From Kangiella marina (GTDB lineage Bacteria > Pseudomonadota > Gammaproteobacteria > Enterobacterales > Kangiellaceae), in assembly GCF_039541235.1 (NCBI RefSeq), contig NZ_BAABFV010000001.1, forward strand, positions 434,001 to 498,000: a DNA stretch of 64,000 bases, written 5' to 3'. A program made the translations under genes and the position numbers. This document shows positions 51,774 to 60,675 of this stretch, piece after piece (the stretch's first letter is position 1; every line of letters starts with the position of its first letter). Under the pieces are notes generated by a model. The model was not told where the DNA came from. It saw nothing but the letters and a program-made list of their open reading frames with translations, and made no database searches.

Positions 51774-52295
51774 ATGAAAATAATACTCATGCTTATGAGC
51801 AGCGCAATGATATTGCTAACCTCGCTATCAGCCGACGCCATTGTCAGCGCACAAAGTAAACAGCATTTTATGGTCAAGATTGAAACCACTATCAAAGCCC
51901 CGGCTGAGGAGGTTTATCAGCAATTTATAAATATCGGTGATTGGTGGGAATCGAGTCATACCTGGTTTGGCGATGCCTCTAAAATGTATATAGAACCTAA
52001 AGCCAACGGCTGCTTTTGTGAAGTGAACGGCGAACAAGAGGCGCTGCATATGACAGTTAGCATGATCATGCCGAATAAAAACGTGCAAATGGTCGGTGGC
52101 TTAGGACCTCTTCAGAGCATGGCCGTCTATGGTCACATGTCGTGGAGCTTTAAAGAACCAACAAAAGGCCTGACAACATTAACCATGACCTATTTAGTCA
52201 AAGGCTTTGTGGGCGAAGAGTCTGAAATGATGGCCAAAGCCGTGGATGGTGTGCTGGCGATACAAATAAACAACTTAAAGTCGACATTTAAGTAG
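51774..52295 (+). CDS. Exported SRPBCC-family protein
   Basis: The product has 173 residues. A signal peptide (MKIILMLMSSAMILLTSLSADA) precedes a START/SRPBCC domain (VKIETTIKAPAEEVYQQFIN, GDWWESSHTWFGDASKMYI, LTTLTMTYLVKGF). The family binds hydrophobic ligands in a deep pocket; no catalytic role can be assigned. It has a GGAGA site and a terminator that also serves the convergent DUF3185 gene. It follows the LysR gene by 40 bp and may be co-transcribed with it. Confidence 0.78.
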   Translation: MKIILMLMSSAMILLTSLSADAIVSAQSKQHFMVKIETTIKAPAEEVYQQFINIGDWWESSHTWFGDASKMYIEPKANGCFCEVNGEQEALHMTVSMIMPNKNVQMVGGLGPLQSMAVYGHMSWSFKEPTKGLTTLTMTYLVKGFVGEESEMMAKAVDGVLAIQINNLKSTFK

Positions 52296-52314
52296 CCCCA
52301 ATAGCAGAAACAAA

Positions 52315-52337
52315 AAAGCCCGCTCAAGGCGGGCTTT
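52315..52337. terminator. Bidirectional terminator
   Basis: AAAGCCCGC pairs with GCGGGCTTT around TCAAG, with A and T runs on both sides. It lies between the convergent SRPBCC and DUF3185 genes. Confidence 0.87.
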
Positions 52338-52354
52338 CATGATGCTTCACAAGA

Positions 52355-52561
52355 CTACTTCTTACCAACAATTAATTGAAGTAAGCCGATAAGACCAAGG
52401 GCACCACCACCAATCATTAGCCAAGTGGCTTTATCAGAGAAAGAACCTGTGAACGCTTCACGGACTTCTTCGCCAACTGATTGAGTCATGTTGTACCCCC
52501 AGAAAAATAAGGCTACACCTACCACCAATAATACAACTCCAATCATTTTCTTATTCATCAT
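52355..52561 (-). CDS. DUF3185 small membrane protein
   Basis: A 68-residue protein with two membrane helices (IGVVLLVVGVALFFWGYNM and WLMIGGGALGLIGLLQLIVG) separated by a soluble segment, matching DUF3185. AGAGGA lies upstream; translation may begin at the second ATG (52558), which has better spacing. Function unknown. Confidence 0.85.
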   Translation of the reverse strand: MMNKKMIGVVLLVVGVALFFWGYNMTQSVGEEVREAFTGSFSDKATWLMIGGGALGLIGLLQLIVGKK

Positions 52562-52609
52562 TTTTCCTCTTTGTTGTTTCGCTTAGTAAATCCTAAAGCT
52601 TCAAGATTA

Positions 52610-53848
52610 TTACTTTTCAGCGCGTCGCTCAACCTCTGACCACACACGCATCAAGTTTCCTGATAGCATTTTTTCTATGTCTTGCTCAGTATATCCGCGC
52701 TCAAGCAAACCTTTGATTAGGTTTGGATAAGTAGAAACATCTTTCAGTCCCGTTGGTAAGCTATCCCCAACGCCATCATAATCAGAGCCAAGCCCAACAT
52801 AATCGACGCCCACTAAATCCACCACATGATCTATGTGATCGAGCACATCTTCACGATCAGCAAATTTAAAAGGTGTTCTTTGGCGGTAACTTTTCTTGAA
52901 GCTTTCGATAGCAGCTACGTCAGCTTCAGGATCTAAGTTATTCGATTCAATGTAATTCTTAATCGCCGCTTTGAACGCATTATTGTTTTCTATCGAGTCT
53001 TGCGCAATAAAGGTCGAGCCAAAATTGATGAAAATCACACCACCCTTCTCAGCCATTTCCTCGATCATGTCATCATCCATATTACGCTCAAAACCTGGTG
53101 TAAAGTCTCGCGCTGATGAGTGACTTGCGATTACAGGAGCATTAGACACTTCCATCACGTCATAAAACGCATCGTCTGAAAGGTGTGAAACGTCGACCAT
53201 AATGCCGAGACGGTTCATTTCACGAACGACGTCTTTACCAAACTCACTCAAGCCTTCATTCGGGCGCGCTTCATCGTACGACGAATCGGACAAATGGTTA
53301 CTGCGTGAGTGCGCTAAGGTGATGTAACGAATGCCTCGGTCGTAGAAGTACTGAACATTTTCAAGCTTACCTTCAATGGGCGAACCGTTCTCCATACCCA
53401 TTGGCAGAGATATTAGACCATTTTTAAAGTTCTCACGAACCTCCGCTGGGCTTGTAGCCAATGCGAACTTATCAGGATTCGCTGCAACGATTGACTCAAC
53501 ATTATCAATCAGCTCGTTCGCCAACGCATAACTCTTGCCCTCTTCTTCAAACTCAAGGTCCGCAGGAATATAGATCGACATGAAAGGCGCATCGAGTCCG
53601 CCAGAAACCGCGCGCGGATAATCAAAATCTCCAGCCTCAGTTGCTTCGCTGATATCCTCGTTAGAGTCGTGTAAACGATGAGGAACATCAATGTGTAAGT
53701 CGGCAATAATGTACTTTTTACTTAGTGCTTCTGCCTCAGCCGTGTAGTCTGGCTCCGGTTCATCCTCTCCCATGAACGGCACGCTGCTGCAAGCCGTTAA
53801 GCCTAGCAATGCCGAAGTCATCAAAGATGCAAGTATTGTCTTTTTCAT
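52610..53848 (-). CDS. Membrane dipeptidase (peptidase M19), lipoprotein
   Basis: A 412-residue lipoprotein from the ATG at 53848 (MKKTILASLMTSALLGLTAC, lipobox LTAC). All M19 metal ligands are present: H-x-D in ADLHIDVPH, Glu in MGMENGSP, and His in MVDVSHLSD and IASHSSARDF. YVGLGSDYDGVGDSLPTGL is also typical. It should hydrolyse dipeptides at the outer membrane or in the periplasm. It is the intact counterpart of the degenerate homologue at 12835-14001. Confidence 0.92.
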   Translation of the reverse strand: MKKTILASLMTSALLGLTACSSVPFMGEDEPEPDYTAEAEALSKKYIIADLHIDVPHRLHDSNEDISEATEAGDFDYPRAVSGGLDAPFMSIYIPADLEFEEEGKSYALANELIDNVESIVAANPDKFALATSPAEVRENFKNGLISLPMGMENGSPIEGKLENVQYFYDRGIRYITLAHSRSNHLSDSSYDEARPNEGLSEFGKDVVREMNRLGIMVDVSHLSDDAFYDVMEVSNAPVIASHSSARDFTPGFERNMDDDMIEEMAEKGGVIFINFGSTFIAQDSIENNNAFKAAIKNYIESNNLDPEADVAAIESFKKSYRQRTPFKFADREDVLDHIDHVVDLVGVDYVGLGSDYDGVGDSLPTGLKDVSTYPNLIKGLLERGYTEQDIEKMLSGNLMRVWSEVERRAEK

Positions 53849-53935
53849 GATACAAGCCTTTTCAGTTATAATTGGAATACATAGCATAATAAAGATATCA
53901 ACAGCAAATGCAAAGCAGACTAGGCCTTAAATAGC

Positions 53936-54160
53936 ATGAACCAAGAACTCCTTCTCGAATCCATCAACCAAACCATGCCCTTTGGCAAGTATAAAGGCCG
54001 TAAACTTCTTGAGTTACCTGAACCCTACCTCGTCTGGTTCCATAAGAACGGCTACCCAGAAGGCAAACTCGGACAACAGCTCGCGCTGATGTATGAAGTG
54101 AAACTTAACGGGCTTGAAGGAATGCTACGACCACTGATGAATAAAAGTCGTAAACAGTAA
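53936..54160 (+). CDS. DUF3820 family protein
   Basis: A 74-residue protein with the family core MPFGKYKGRKLLELPEPYLVWF followed by a helix. This is the DUF3820 (putative quorum-sensing-regulated factor) fold, related to the exonuclease-associated DUF3820 domain. Function unknown. It is divergent from the M19 lipoprotein gene and 72 bp upstream of the helicase gene. Confidence 0.88.
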   Translation: MNQELLLESINQTMPFGKYKGRKLLELPEPYLVWFHKNGYPEGKLGQQLALMYEVKLNGLEGMLRPLMNKSRKQ

Positions 54161-54232
54161 CAGTGCTTTAGAGATAGTGATAGAATTGAGCCAACTTCAA
54201 AAGTCACCTGACGCAGAGAACACAGTAGCCGC

Positions 54233-55564
54233 ATGAGCATTTTTCAAGAACTCAATCCAAAGTTAGTTAAAGCCTTAGATAAACTTAGCATCACTAAGCC
54301 TACCGATATTCAGCAGGAATCGATTCCAGTGGTGCTTGATGGTTTGGATTTAATGGCTAGCGCTGAAACCGGTTCTGGCAAAACAGCGGCCTTCATACTG
54401 CCTATCTTAGAGCAGCTTCTCGCTAAGAAAGCACCGAATACTGGCACTCGAGTCTTAATTTTAGCGCCAACGCGTGAACTGGCGCGTCAAATCCATAAAC
54501 AAACGATGGATTTAGCAAAATTTACGGGCATACAGGCAGGATTAATCACCGGTGGCGAAGAATTTAAAGTACAACGCGCGGCAATGCGTAAAAACCCAGA
54601 AATCATTATCGGTACGCCAGGGCGTATTCTCGATCACAGCCAGCAAGGGGCAACTGACTTTGCTGACTTAGAGTTTTTGGTGCTGGACGAAGCGGACAAA
54701 ATGTTGGATATGGGTTTTAGCGACGATGTGATTGCTATTGCGAATTTCTGCTCTGAAGGTCGTCAGAGCCTTCTATTTTCAGCTACCCTTCAAGGCTCTG
54801 GCATACGCCATATCACCAAAACATTGCTCAAAAATCCAGAGACCATCACGCTCAACACTTACGAAGATGCGCAAGCCAATATTCATCAGTCAATCATCAC
54901 TGCTGATAATTTAGAACACAAAGAAAAGCTCACGGGGCAGTTACTACAAAATGAAAAGTACCGTAAGGCGGTCGTGTTCTGTAATACCAAAACTCAGGTT
55001 GAACGTCTCAGCGGACTCCTTCGTTATCACAAGCTTCGAGTCGGTCATATTCACGGCGATATCAAGCAAGATACTCGTAACCACATCATGGTGCAATTTC
55101 GCGACGGCAAATTCGATGTACTGATAGCCTCTGATGTTGCCGCACGTGGCTTGGATGTCAAAGACGTTGATTTAGTCCTGAACTTCGACATGGCACAAAA
55201 TCTTGAAGATTACATTCACCGAATCGGACGCACAGGACGTGCCGGCGCAGATGGTGCCGCCATATCCTTGATAACCCATAAAGATTGGAACCTGATGGTT
55301 ACCATTCAAACCAAACTCGGCGCACGATTCGACGTCAAAACCGTCAAAAACCTCGTCGCCAAATACCAAGGCCCACAGAAACTCAAAAAGAGCGGCAAAG
55401 CCGCCGGCACTAAAAAGCGTAAGCCCGCCGGCAAAAAAAGCATGACCGCCCGCGACAAAAAACGCCTCGCTAAAAAGCAAGACAAGAAGCAAGACAAAAA
55501 ATCATCAAATGTTGGTACAAAGCCAAAGAAAAAATTTGGTGGTATCAAAAAGTCTGATGATTAA
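54233..55564 (+). CDS. srmB: DEAD-box RNA helicase (SrmB-like)
   Basis: A 443-residue helicase with all conserved motifs: Q motif region DIQQESIPVVLDG, Walker A AETGSGKT, PTRELARQ, TPGRILDH, DEAD in LDEADKMLDMGF, SAT in LLFSATLQ, ASDVAARGLDV and HRIGRTGR. The C-terminal tail (about 385-443) is lysine-rich with KKQDKKQDKK runs that probably bind rRNA. SrmB helps large-subunit ribosome assembly. The choice of SrmB over other DEAD proteins rests on overall length and similarity as I recall them. Confidence 0.85.
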   Translation: MSIFQELNPKLVKALDKLSITKPTDIQQESIPVVLDGLDLMASAETGSGKTAAFILPILEQLLAKKAPNTGTRVLILAPTRELARQIHKQTMDLAKFTGIQAGLITGGEEFKVQRAAMRKNPEIIIGTPGRILDHSQQGATDFADLEFLVLDEADKMLDMGFSDDVIAIANFCSEGRQSLLFSATLQGSGIRHITKTLLKNPETITLNTYEDAQANIHQSIITADNLEHKEKLTGQLLQNEKYRKAVVFCNTKTQVERLSGLLRYHKLRVGHIHGDIKQDTRNHIMVQFRDGKFDVLIASDVAARGLDVKDVDLVLNFDMAQNLEDYIHRIGRTGRAGADGAAISLITHKDWNLMVTIQTKLGARFDVKTVKNLVAKYQGPQKLKKSGKAAGTKKRKPAGKKSMTARDKKRLAKKQDKKQDKKSSNVGTKPKKKFGGIKKSDD

Positions 55565-55567
55565 AGT

Positions 55568-55595
55568 GATGGGTTACAGCTGCGCTTAACCCATC
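55568..55595. repeat. Palindromic repeat directly after the helicase gene
   Basis: GATGGGTTA and TAACCCATC pair around a 10-nt loop, 4 bp after the stop codon. It is a variant of the GTTGGGTTA/TAACCCAAC repeats near 16.2 and 21.3 kb with compensating G/C-A/T changes in both arms, so pairing is preserved. Confidence 0.65.
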
Positions 55596-55622
55596 CTATA
55601 TCCTGTTTGTGGGTTTTATTAC

Positions 55623-55815
55623 GACACTTTTCTTGCATGCCCAAGAAAAGTGTCCAAAAGAAAGGCACCCGTAAATAGAGGTCATAAATGACTCCCTTCA
55701 AAAGCTAAACTCATTTACGCACCATAAAATACAGCCCTTCCATGGGCTGAATTTTATTATTTGAATCATCCACGATTCAAATTGCTATTCGCTATAGCTT
55801 TCTCAGCTCTATTTA
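55623..55815 (-). repeat. Structured intergenic element, copy 4 (inverted orientation)
   Basis: Read on the minus strand, the layout is: outer stem TAAATAGAG/CTCTATTTA (55672-55680 with 55807-55815), hairpin ATTTGAATC-loop-GATTCAAAT with GTGGAT loop, hairpin CAGCCC-ATGGAA-GGGCTG, GGTGCG, hairpin GTCATTTATGAC, and the 13-bp hairpin GACACTTTTCTTG/CAAGAAAAGTGTC (55623-55654). With copy 3 it fills the 515-bp gap 55565-56079. Confidence 0.78.
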
Positions 55816-55865
55816 AAGGGAAATACCCGAGGCTAGCCTCACTGTCTACCGAAACAGCACCCCAT

Positions 55866-56071
55866 AAAAGTTAGCTGATTGAGACATTATTACAGAGCAA
55901 ATTGGACAGGAGAGTCCAATTTAGTCAAAACGAAACAGGGAGGTTTCGTTTGGCGGCTCGTCAGTAATAATGTTGAGAGAGGGAAGTTCGAAGAACCTAA
56001 CTTTTGGGGTGAGCTTCTCTTTGGATACTTTCTCTTGCTCATTCAAGAGAAAGTATCTCGCCGAGTGGCGA
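55866..56071 (+). repeat. Structured intergenic element, copy 3
   Basis: The layout is: outer stem AAAAGTTAG (55866-55874) with CTAACTTTT (55997-56005); stem ACATTATTAC/GTAATAATGT (55884-55893, 55964-55973); hairpins AAATTGGAC-AGGAGA-GTCCAATTT and AACGAAAC-AGGGAG-GTTTCGTT; hairpin GTTC-GAA-GAAC; a GGGGTGAG spacer; a 14-bp hairpin GATACTTTCTCTTG/CAAGAGAAAGTATC (56024-56057); tail hairpin TCGCC-GAGT-GGCGA. Confidence 0.8.
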
Positions 56072-56079
56072 AACCACAG

Positions 56080-56316
56080 TTAACTCTGATACAAATCATA
56101 CAACACCATAAAAAATCCCCCTATCATACTCACCAGCCCAGCAACTACGATGAAAATAGAAACCAAACCCAATATGGTTTGAAGTGCACCAGCAGCAATG
56201 AACGAGGCGAGAAACATCATTGGCAAGCCAATAAAGGCGGCTAGTATAAAACTCAGAATGACGATTTTCCAGCCACGCTGAATTTTTGATTTTAGGATAA
56301 AGTTTAAGGGTTTCAT
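56080..56316 (-). CDS. Small membrane protein downstream of pdxB
   Basis: A 78-residue protein with a basic N-terminus (MKPLNFILKSKIQRGWK) and two hydrophobic helices (IVILSFILAAFIGLPMMFLA and GLVSIFIVVAGLVSMIGGFF). I do not recognise a family. It begins 3 bp after the pdxB stop, so it is probably co-transcribed. An overlapping plus-strand frame lies within structured repeat DNA and is not a gene. Confidence 0.65.
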   Translation of the reverse strand: MKPLNFILKSKIQRGWKIVILSFILAAFIGLPMMFLASFIAAGALQTILGLVSIFIVVAGLVSMIGGFFMVLYDLYQS

Positions 56317-56319
56317 AAG

Positions 56320-57402
56320 TTATAGGGTATCAAGAAATTCCAGTCGTTGCGGGTAGGTTTTTCTGAGGTGGTCAAACTTATTACGTATGTCCGTTTTTAC
56401 CTGACGCATCCGTTTGTCGTCAGCTTGAATATCATAATAAGGCTTGAGGCTTTGATACAAGCCGCTCAGTAAACCGCTCCAGTGCCACTTCGGTGCCTGT
56501 GGTAGCAGAGTGTTTAAGGGTATCGTATTTTCAAGCCCTAGCCACTGATTAACAGCCTGATACAGTTGGTAAGTACCACGAATTTTGCCTTCCTGTGAAT
56601 AGCCTGCAATGTGAGGTGTCGCAATCAAGGTCTTTGCCATAAGTTCGACATTAACTTCTGGCTCTCCTTCCCAAACATCTAAAATATAATCAATGTTTTT
56701 TCCTGCCTGCTTAACACGATAGGCCGCTTTATTATCGAGAACAGCCCCTCGGGCACTGTTGATCAACAGGCTATTGTTTGGCATTGACTCTAAAAACTCC
56801 TCATCCACTAAGTGATAAGTCGCGTACTGACCCGAACGGGTGAAGGGCACATGACATGTCACCACATCACATTGCTGGATTCGATCTAGACTGACAAAAT
56901 GACGGGCATCGCCGGAGTCCTCAAGCGGTGGATCGTTGACCAAGCAGCGAATCCCTAGGCGCTCTAACACTTTGATCACTCGGCTACCAACATTACCTGC
57001 GCCAATAATACCAACAGTAACCTCACTGAGGTCACGATCACGCAGCTCTGCCCAATAAGCAATACTGGTCAAAACATACTCAGCGACACCCTGCGCATTG
57101 CAACCCGGGGCGCTACTAAACTTAATGTCATTGGCGGCGAGGTATTTTGTATCGACGTGGTCAGTACCAATAGTGGCACTGCCGACAAACTTAACCGACG
57201 TTTCTTCAAGGAGCTGCCGATTAACAGAAGTGATAGAGCGCACCAGTAAAATATCAGCGTCAGCGAGGTCTTTACGGGAAATATGCCTTCCCGCTAATCG
57301 TTTGATTTGGTTATTATTTCTTCCTTGCTCGGAGCCAAGTGTCGAGAATAGCTCCTCGACTAATGGCATATTTTCGTCAGCAACGATATTCCACATCGGC
57401 AT
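56320..57402 (-). CDS. pdxB: Erythronate-4-phosphate dehydrogenase PdxB
   Basis: A 360-residue 2-hydroxyacid dehydrogenase. The N-terminus [15 protein letters not shown] and the NAD motif [17 protein letters not shown] are clear, as are [23 protein letters not shown] and [14 protein letters not shown]. The C-terminal dimerisation domain is typical of PdxB. It acts in the DXP-dependent pyridoxal phosphate pathway. The start is ATG 57402 or the Met two codons later; no strong SD is visible. Confidence 0.93.
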   Translation of the reverse strand: MPMWNIVADENMPLVEELFSTLGSEQGRNNNQIKRLAGRHISRKDLADADILLVRSITSVNRQLLEETSVKFVGSATIGTDHVDTKYLAANDIKFSSAPGCNAQGVAEYVLTSIAYWAELRDRDLSEVTVGIIGAGNVGSRVIKVLERLGIRCLVNDPPLEDSGDARHFVSLDRIQQCDVVTCHVPFTRSGQYATYHLVDEEFLESMPNNSLLINSARGAVLDNKAAYRVKQAGKNIDYILDVWEGEPEVNVELMAKTLIATPHIAGYSQEGKIRGTYQLYQAVNQWLGLENTIPLNTLLPQAPKWHWSGLLSGLYQSLKPYYDIQADDKRMRQVKTDIRNKFDHLRKTYPQRLEFLDTL

Positions 57403-57482
57403 TACATAATCGTGATATTTATTTGGGTATTGTAACGATATCCATTAGAATTACGACTGAAATTGAAATTGGAAATGGCAAG

Positions 57483-58037
57483 ATGTCCGACAAATTAGCA
57501 AATTTATACAAAGATGTATTAGTAGAGCTTGGTGAAGATGTTTCACGCAATGGTATTCTCGATACACCAACTCGCGCCGCAAAAGCCATGCAATTTTTGA
57601 CTCAAGGCTATGAGCAAGATTTAAATACCGTGGTTAATGGCGCAATTTTTGATTCTGACAATGACTCAATGGTGATCGTAAAAGACATCGAACTTTACTC
57701 TATGTGCGAACATCACATGTTGCCATTTATCGGTAAAGCGCACGTCGGTTATTTACCGACGGGTAAAGTGATCGGCTTGTCTAAAATTGCTCGAATTGTT
57801 GACATGTTTGCGCGTCGTCTACAGATTCAGGAAAACCTAACAAAGCAGATCGCGGAAGCGATTCAGGACGTCACTGGCGCTGCGGGTGTTGGTGTGATTA
57901 TCGAAGCGAAGCATATGTGCATGATGATGCGCGGTGTAGAGAAACAAAACTCGGTCATGACCAGCTCTACTATGCTCGGTCAGTTCCGCTCCTCTCAAAA
58001 TACTCGTAACGAGTTTTTGACCTTAATCGAAAAGTAA
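57483..58037 (+). CDS. folE: GTP cyclohydrolase I FolE
   Basis: A 184-residue protein from the ATG at 57483 ([19 protein letters not shown]); the longer frame from 57339 overlaps pdxB and is not conserved. Zinc and active-site motifs are [20 protein letters not shown] and [15 protein letters not shown]. It converts GTP to 7,8-dihydroneopterin triphosphate for folate. The 9-bp gap to mnmC suggests one transcript. Confidence 0.95.
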   Translation: MSDKLANLYKDVLVELGEDVSRNGILDTPTRAAKAMQFLTQGYEQDLNTVVNGAIFDSDNDSMVIVKDIELYSMCEHHMLPFIGKAHVGYLPTGKVIGLSKIARIVDMFARRLQIQENLTKQIAEAIQDVTGAAGVGVIIEAKHMCMMMRGVEKQNSVMTSSTMLGQFRSSQNTRNEFLTLIEK

Positions 58038-58046
58038 TACCACTCA

Positions 58047-59951
58047 ATGCATAATGCTTTTCTGGGCGTAAAACCCGCTGTTATCGAATGGCGTCACTAC
58101 GGCTCAGAAAAGCATCAATGGATACCCGCAAGCGACCATCAGCTTCAGTCAAGCAGTCAAGTTGCGCCCTACTCTCCAGCGTTTGATGACATTTACTACA
58201 ATCCTCAAGACGGCATTGCTGAAAGCACCCATGTTTTCCTAGAAGGCAATGATTTAGCGAAACGTTTTACAGAGCACCACCAAGCCTCATCCACAGCGCC
58301 GTTTAAAATATTCGAGACCGGTTTTGGCACAGGTTTAAACTTTCTCTTAACGGCTAAGTTATGGCAGCAATCCTCTAACTCAAACTCCCACAGTAAGCTT
58401 CACTATTGGTCGGTCGAACAGTTTCCAATAAGTCCCGAAGACTTACGTCGAGTCTACCAAATTCTGGGCATCGAATCTGAGCACACGGAGCAACTATTAG
58501 AGCACTACCCTGATGCATTACCCGGGGTTCATGAAATCACTATCGCCGAGAACATTACTCTGCACCTCCTGTTCTACCCTATTGAAAAAGCGTTAAAAGA
58601 AGTTGCTTTGCCAGAAGGTTATGCTTTCGATGCTTGGTACTTAGACGGCTTTGCACCGAGCAAAAACCCTGACATGTGGGCTAAAAGCTTGTTGCACTTT
58701 ATGGTGCTTCATAGCGCAAGAGGCACCAGCCTCTCAACTTTTACGGTAGCTGCCGCCTTACGTAAGCCGCTACCTCATTATGGGTTCGAGATTGAAAAAC
58801 GGCCAGGCTTTGGACGCAAGCGTGACATGCTAACGGCTCGGTTCACCGAAAAAACACTGTCGACACCGAGGCCAACCCTCGCCACAAACTACATAACCCC
58901 GAGACCTCAAGCGCAAAAAGTTGCCATTGTTGGGGCTGGGCTTGCAGGCTGCGCTCTGGCACATGTCTTGCACCAAGAAGGTATTGAGGCACACCTGTAT
59001 GACGCCAACGGTGTTTGCAGTGGTGCGTCAAATATGCCGTCTCTGGTGGGCATGCCGGTGATGTCGATTGATCACAATGCATACAGCCAATTAACCTTTG
59101 AAGGTTATCGTCATCTCCATCGTTACCTAACCCAAAACCCTGAACTCGCTCAAAGTCATTTTGCACATCAGCTCAGTAACGCCAAATACTCACAATTCCA
59201 TCTTGAGCAATATCAAAACATCTATGGGCAACAATGCTGGCATCACGATAAGGCGTGGTTTCAATTTCAAACCATCGAGCTTTCAGCGGAAAATAGCCAA
59301 ACTCAGAATCTAAAAGCTCTAAAAATCCCAGCATTTCAAGTTAATGGAAAAGCATTTTGTCAGCACTTGATTAGCCACTTACCAAGCGAGCAACTGCACC
59401 TAAAGACTTCCATCCGCAACGCCGAACAACTTGAAGCGTTTAATCACATCGTGATCGCTAGTGGCTACCAGAGTCCTCACTTTCACTGGAGTAAAAGCCT
59501 GCCTCAAATAGCGCCCATGCGCGGCCAGTTGACCACATTGAAAGCCCACATTAACCACCAAACACCGATTAATTATGATGGTCATATTGCTCACTGTCAT
59601 AATCAACTCGTGATCGGCGCGACTTTTGATAACAGTGCCGATGACTCGGTTCAGAGGGATAGCTCACTGCTGAATATCGAGCAAGTGAACCAGCGATTTG
59701 GATTGAATTTTAACGAAAAGGATATTATTGGCGAGCACCCCGGAGTCCGTGCGACGAGTTATGATCGCTTTCCGTTTTGTGGTTACTTTGATCACAACCA
59801 AGAGCAAACGCTATGGCTTAATTATGGCTTTGGCGCCAGAGGTCTATGCTACTCAATGCTGTGTGCTGAGGTCATCACAAACGCTATCCTTGGAAAGCCA
59901 TCGCCGCTTCCTAAGACCATCTTAAGTCGCTTATCGCCGTTAAGAGTTTAG
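58047..59951 (+). CDS. mnmC: Bifunctional tRNA mnm5s2U synthase MnmC
   Basis: A 634-residue two-domain protein. The N-terminal SAM methyltransferase part (about 1-250) has FETGFGTGLNFLL and WYLDGFAPSKNPDMW. The C-terminal FAD oxidoreductase (from about 290) begins KVAIVGAGLAGCALAHVL. It removes the carboxymethyl group and methylates the amine to finish mnm5s2U at the tRNA wobble position. The stop codon overlaps that of the convergent fetB gene. Confidence 0.93.
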   Translation: MHNAFLGVKPAVIEWRHYGSEKHQWIPASDHQLQSSSQVAPYSPAFDDIYYNPQDGIAESTHVFLEGNDLAKRFTEHHQASSTAPFKIFETGFGTGLNFLLTAKLWQQSSNSNSHSKLHYWSVEQFPISPEDLRRVYQILGIESEHTEQLLEHYPDALPGVHEITIAENITLHLLFYPIEKALKEVALPEGYAFDAWYLDGFAPSKNPDMWAKSLLHFMVLHSARGTSLSTFTVAAALRKPLPHYGFEIEKRPGFGRKRDMLTARFTEKTLSTPRPTLATNYITPRPQAQKVAIVGAGLAGCALAHVLHQEGIEAHLYDANGVCSGASNMPSLVGMPVMSIDHNAYSQLTFEGYRHLHRYLTQNPELAQSHFAHQLSNAKYSQFHLEQYQNIYGQQCWHHDKAWFQFQTIELSAENSQTQNLKALKIPAFQVNGKAFCQHLISHLPSEQLHLKTSIRNAEQLEAFNHIVIASGYQSPHFHWSKSLPQIAPMRGQLTTLKAHINHQTPINYDGHIAHCHNQLVIGATFDNSADDSVQRDSSLLNIEQVNQRFGLNFNEKDIIGEHPGVRATSYDRFPFCGYFDHNQEQTLWLNYGFGARGLCYSMLCAEVITNAILGKPSPLPKTILSRLSPLRV

Positions 59952-60673
59952 TGATTAGCACTTGGATCGGATGGCAACGCTTTCTGATAACGCCCCATCA
60001 AGTACCAGGCTGTCGAAAAGGCCGATGAACACAGTATCGCCACCATGATGACGATTTGGTAACGAACAGCAACTAATGGACTCACGCCTGATAAAATCTG
60101 ACCTGTCATCATCCCCGGCAAAGCAACCAAACCTACCGCCAACAAACCATTAACCTGGGGGATCATCGCTGTGAAAAATGCTTTATTGCGCGCGCTATCG
60201 ACTTCGCTGCCAGCACTAACTTCAGTATCAAAGCGCTCACCCGATAAACTTAAACTGTTCATGGTATTCGCCAGCAACATCCCAGCCAAAGGAATGACAA
60301 ACCGCGGTTGATACCAAGGGGTTAAATCAAGCACAACCACAATAATCAGCGCCAGAATCGAACCACACCCTATCAAGAGTGCTAACGATAGTTGCCCAAT
60401 ATGGTTTAGGCTTTTGTCCTCCAAAGGTCGCATAGCAATCCAACCGGCTGCCAGCAGCATTATTGTGACCACTAACAGTCCTAACCAACTTGAGGTTTTT
60501 TGAAACAAATAGACCAGCACAAAACCAATCGCTATCAGCTGACCAATCATACGCAGGGTGGCGATAATTAATTCTTTACTGTTCGCTTTCCAGCGGTAGA
60601 AAATCACAGCTACCAGCAGTACAGGCAAACAACTCATGACTAGATCGAAGTAACCAATATCAGGCAATTTCAA
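59948..60673 (-). CDS. fetB: FetB-type (UPF0014) iron export permease
   Basis: A 241-residue membrane protein with about seven helices. The family motifs RMIGQLIAIGFVLVYLF, VIPLAGMLLANTMNSLSLSG and IPQVNGLLAVGLVALPGMMTGQILSG identify FetB/YbbM. FetAB exports iron and relieves oxidative stress. No FetA ATPase gene is adjacent, so this permease is orphaned here. It starts 2 bp after the end of kefB. Confidence 0.88.
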   Translation of the reverse strand: MKLPDIGYFDLVMSCLPVLLVAVIFYRWKANSKELIIATLRMIGQLIAIGFVLVYLFQKTSSWLGLLVVTIMLLAAGWIAMRPLEDKSLNHIGQLSLALLIGCGSILALIIVVVLDLTPWYQPRFVIPLAGMLLANTMNSLSLSGERFDTEVSAGSEVDSARNKAFFTAMIPQVNGLLAVGLVALPGMMTGQILSGVSPLVAVRYQIVIMVAILCSSAFSTAWYLMGRYQKALPSDPSANH

Positions 60674-60675
60674 GA

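Noticed and set aside
55879-56244. Plus-strand open frame of 121 codons
   Set aside because: It runs through structured repeat copy 3 and antisense to the small membrane protein gene. The translation has no domain and follows the hairpin sequences.
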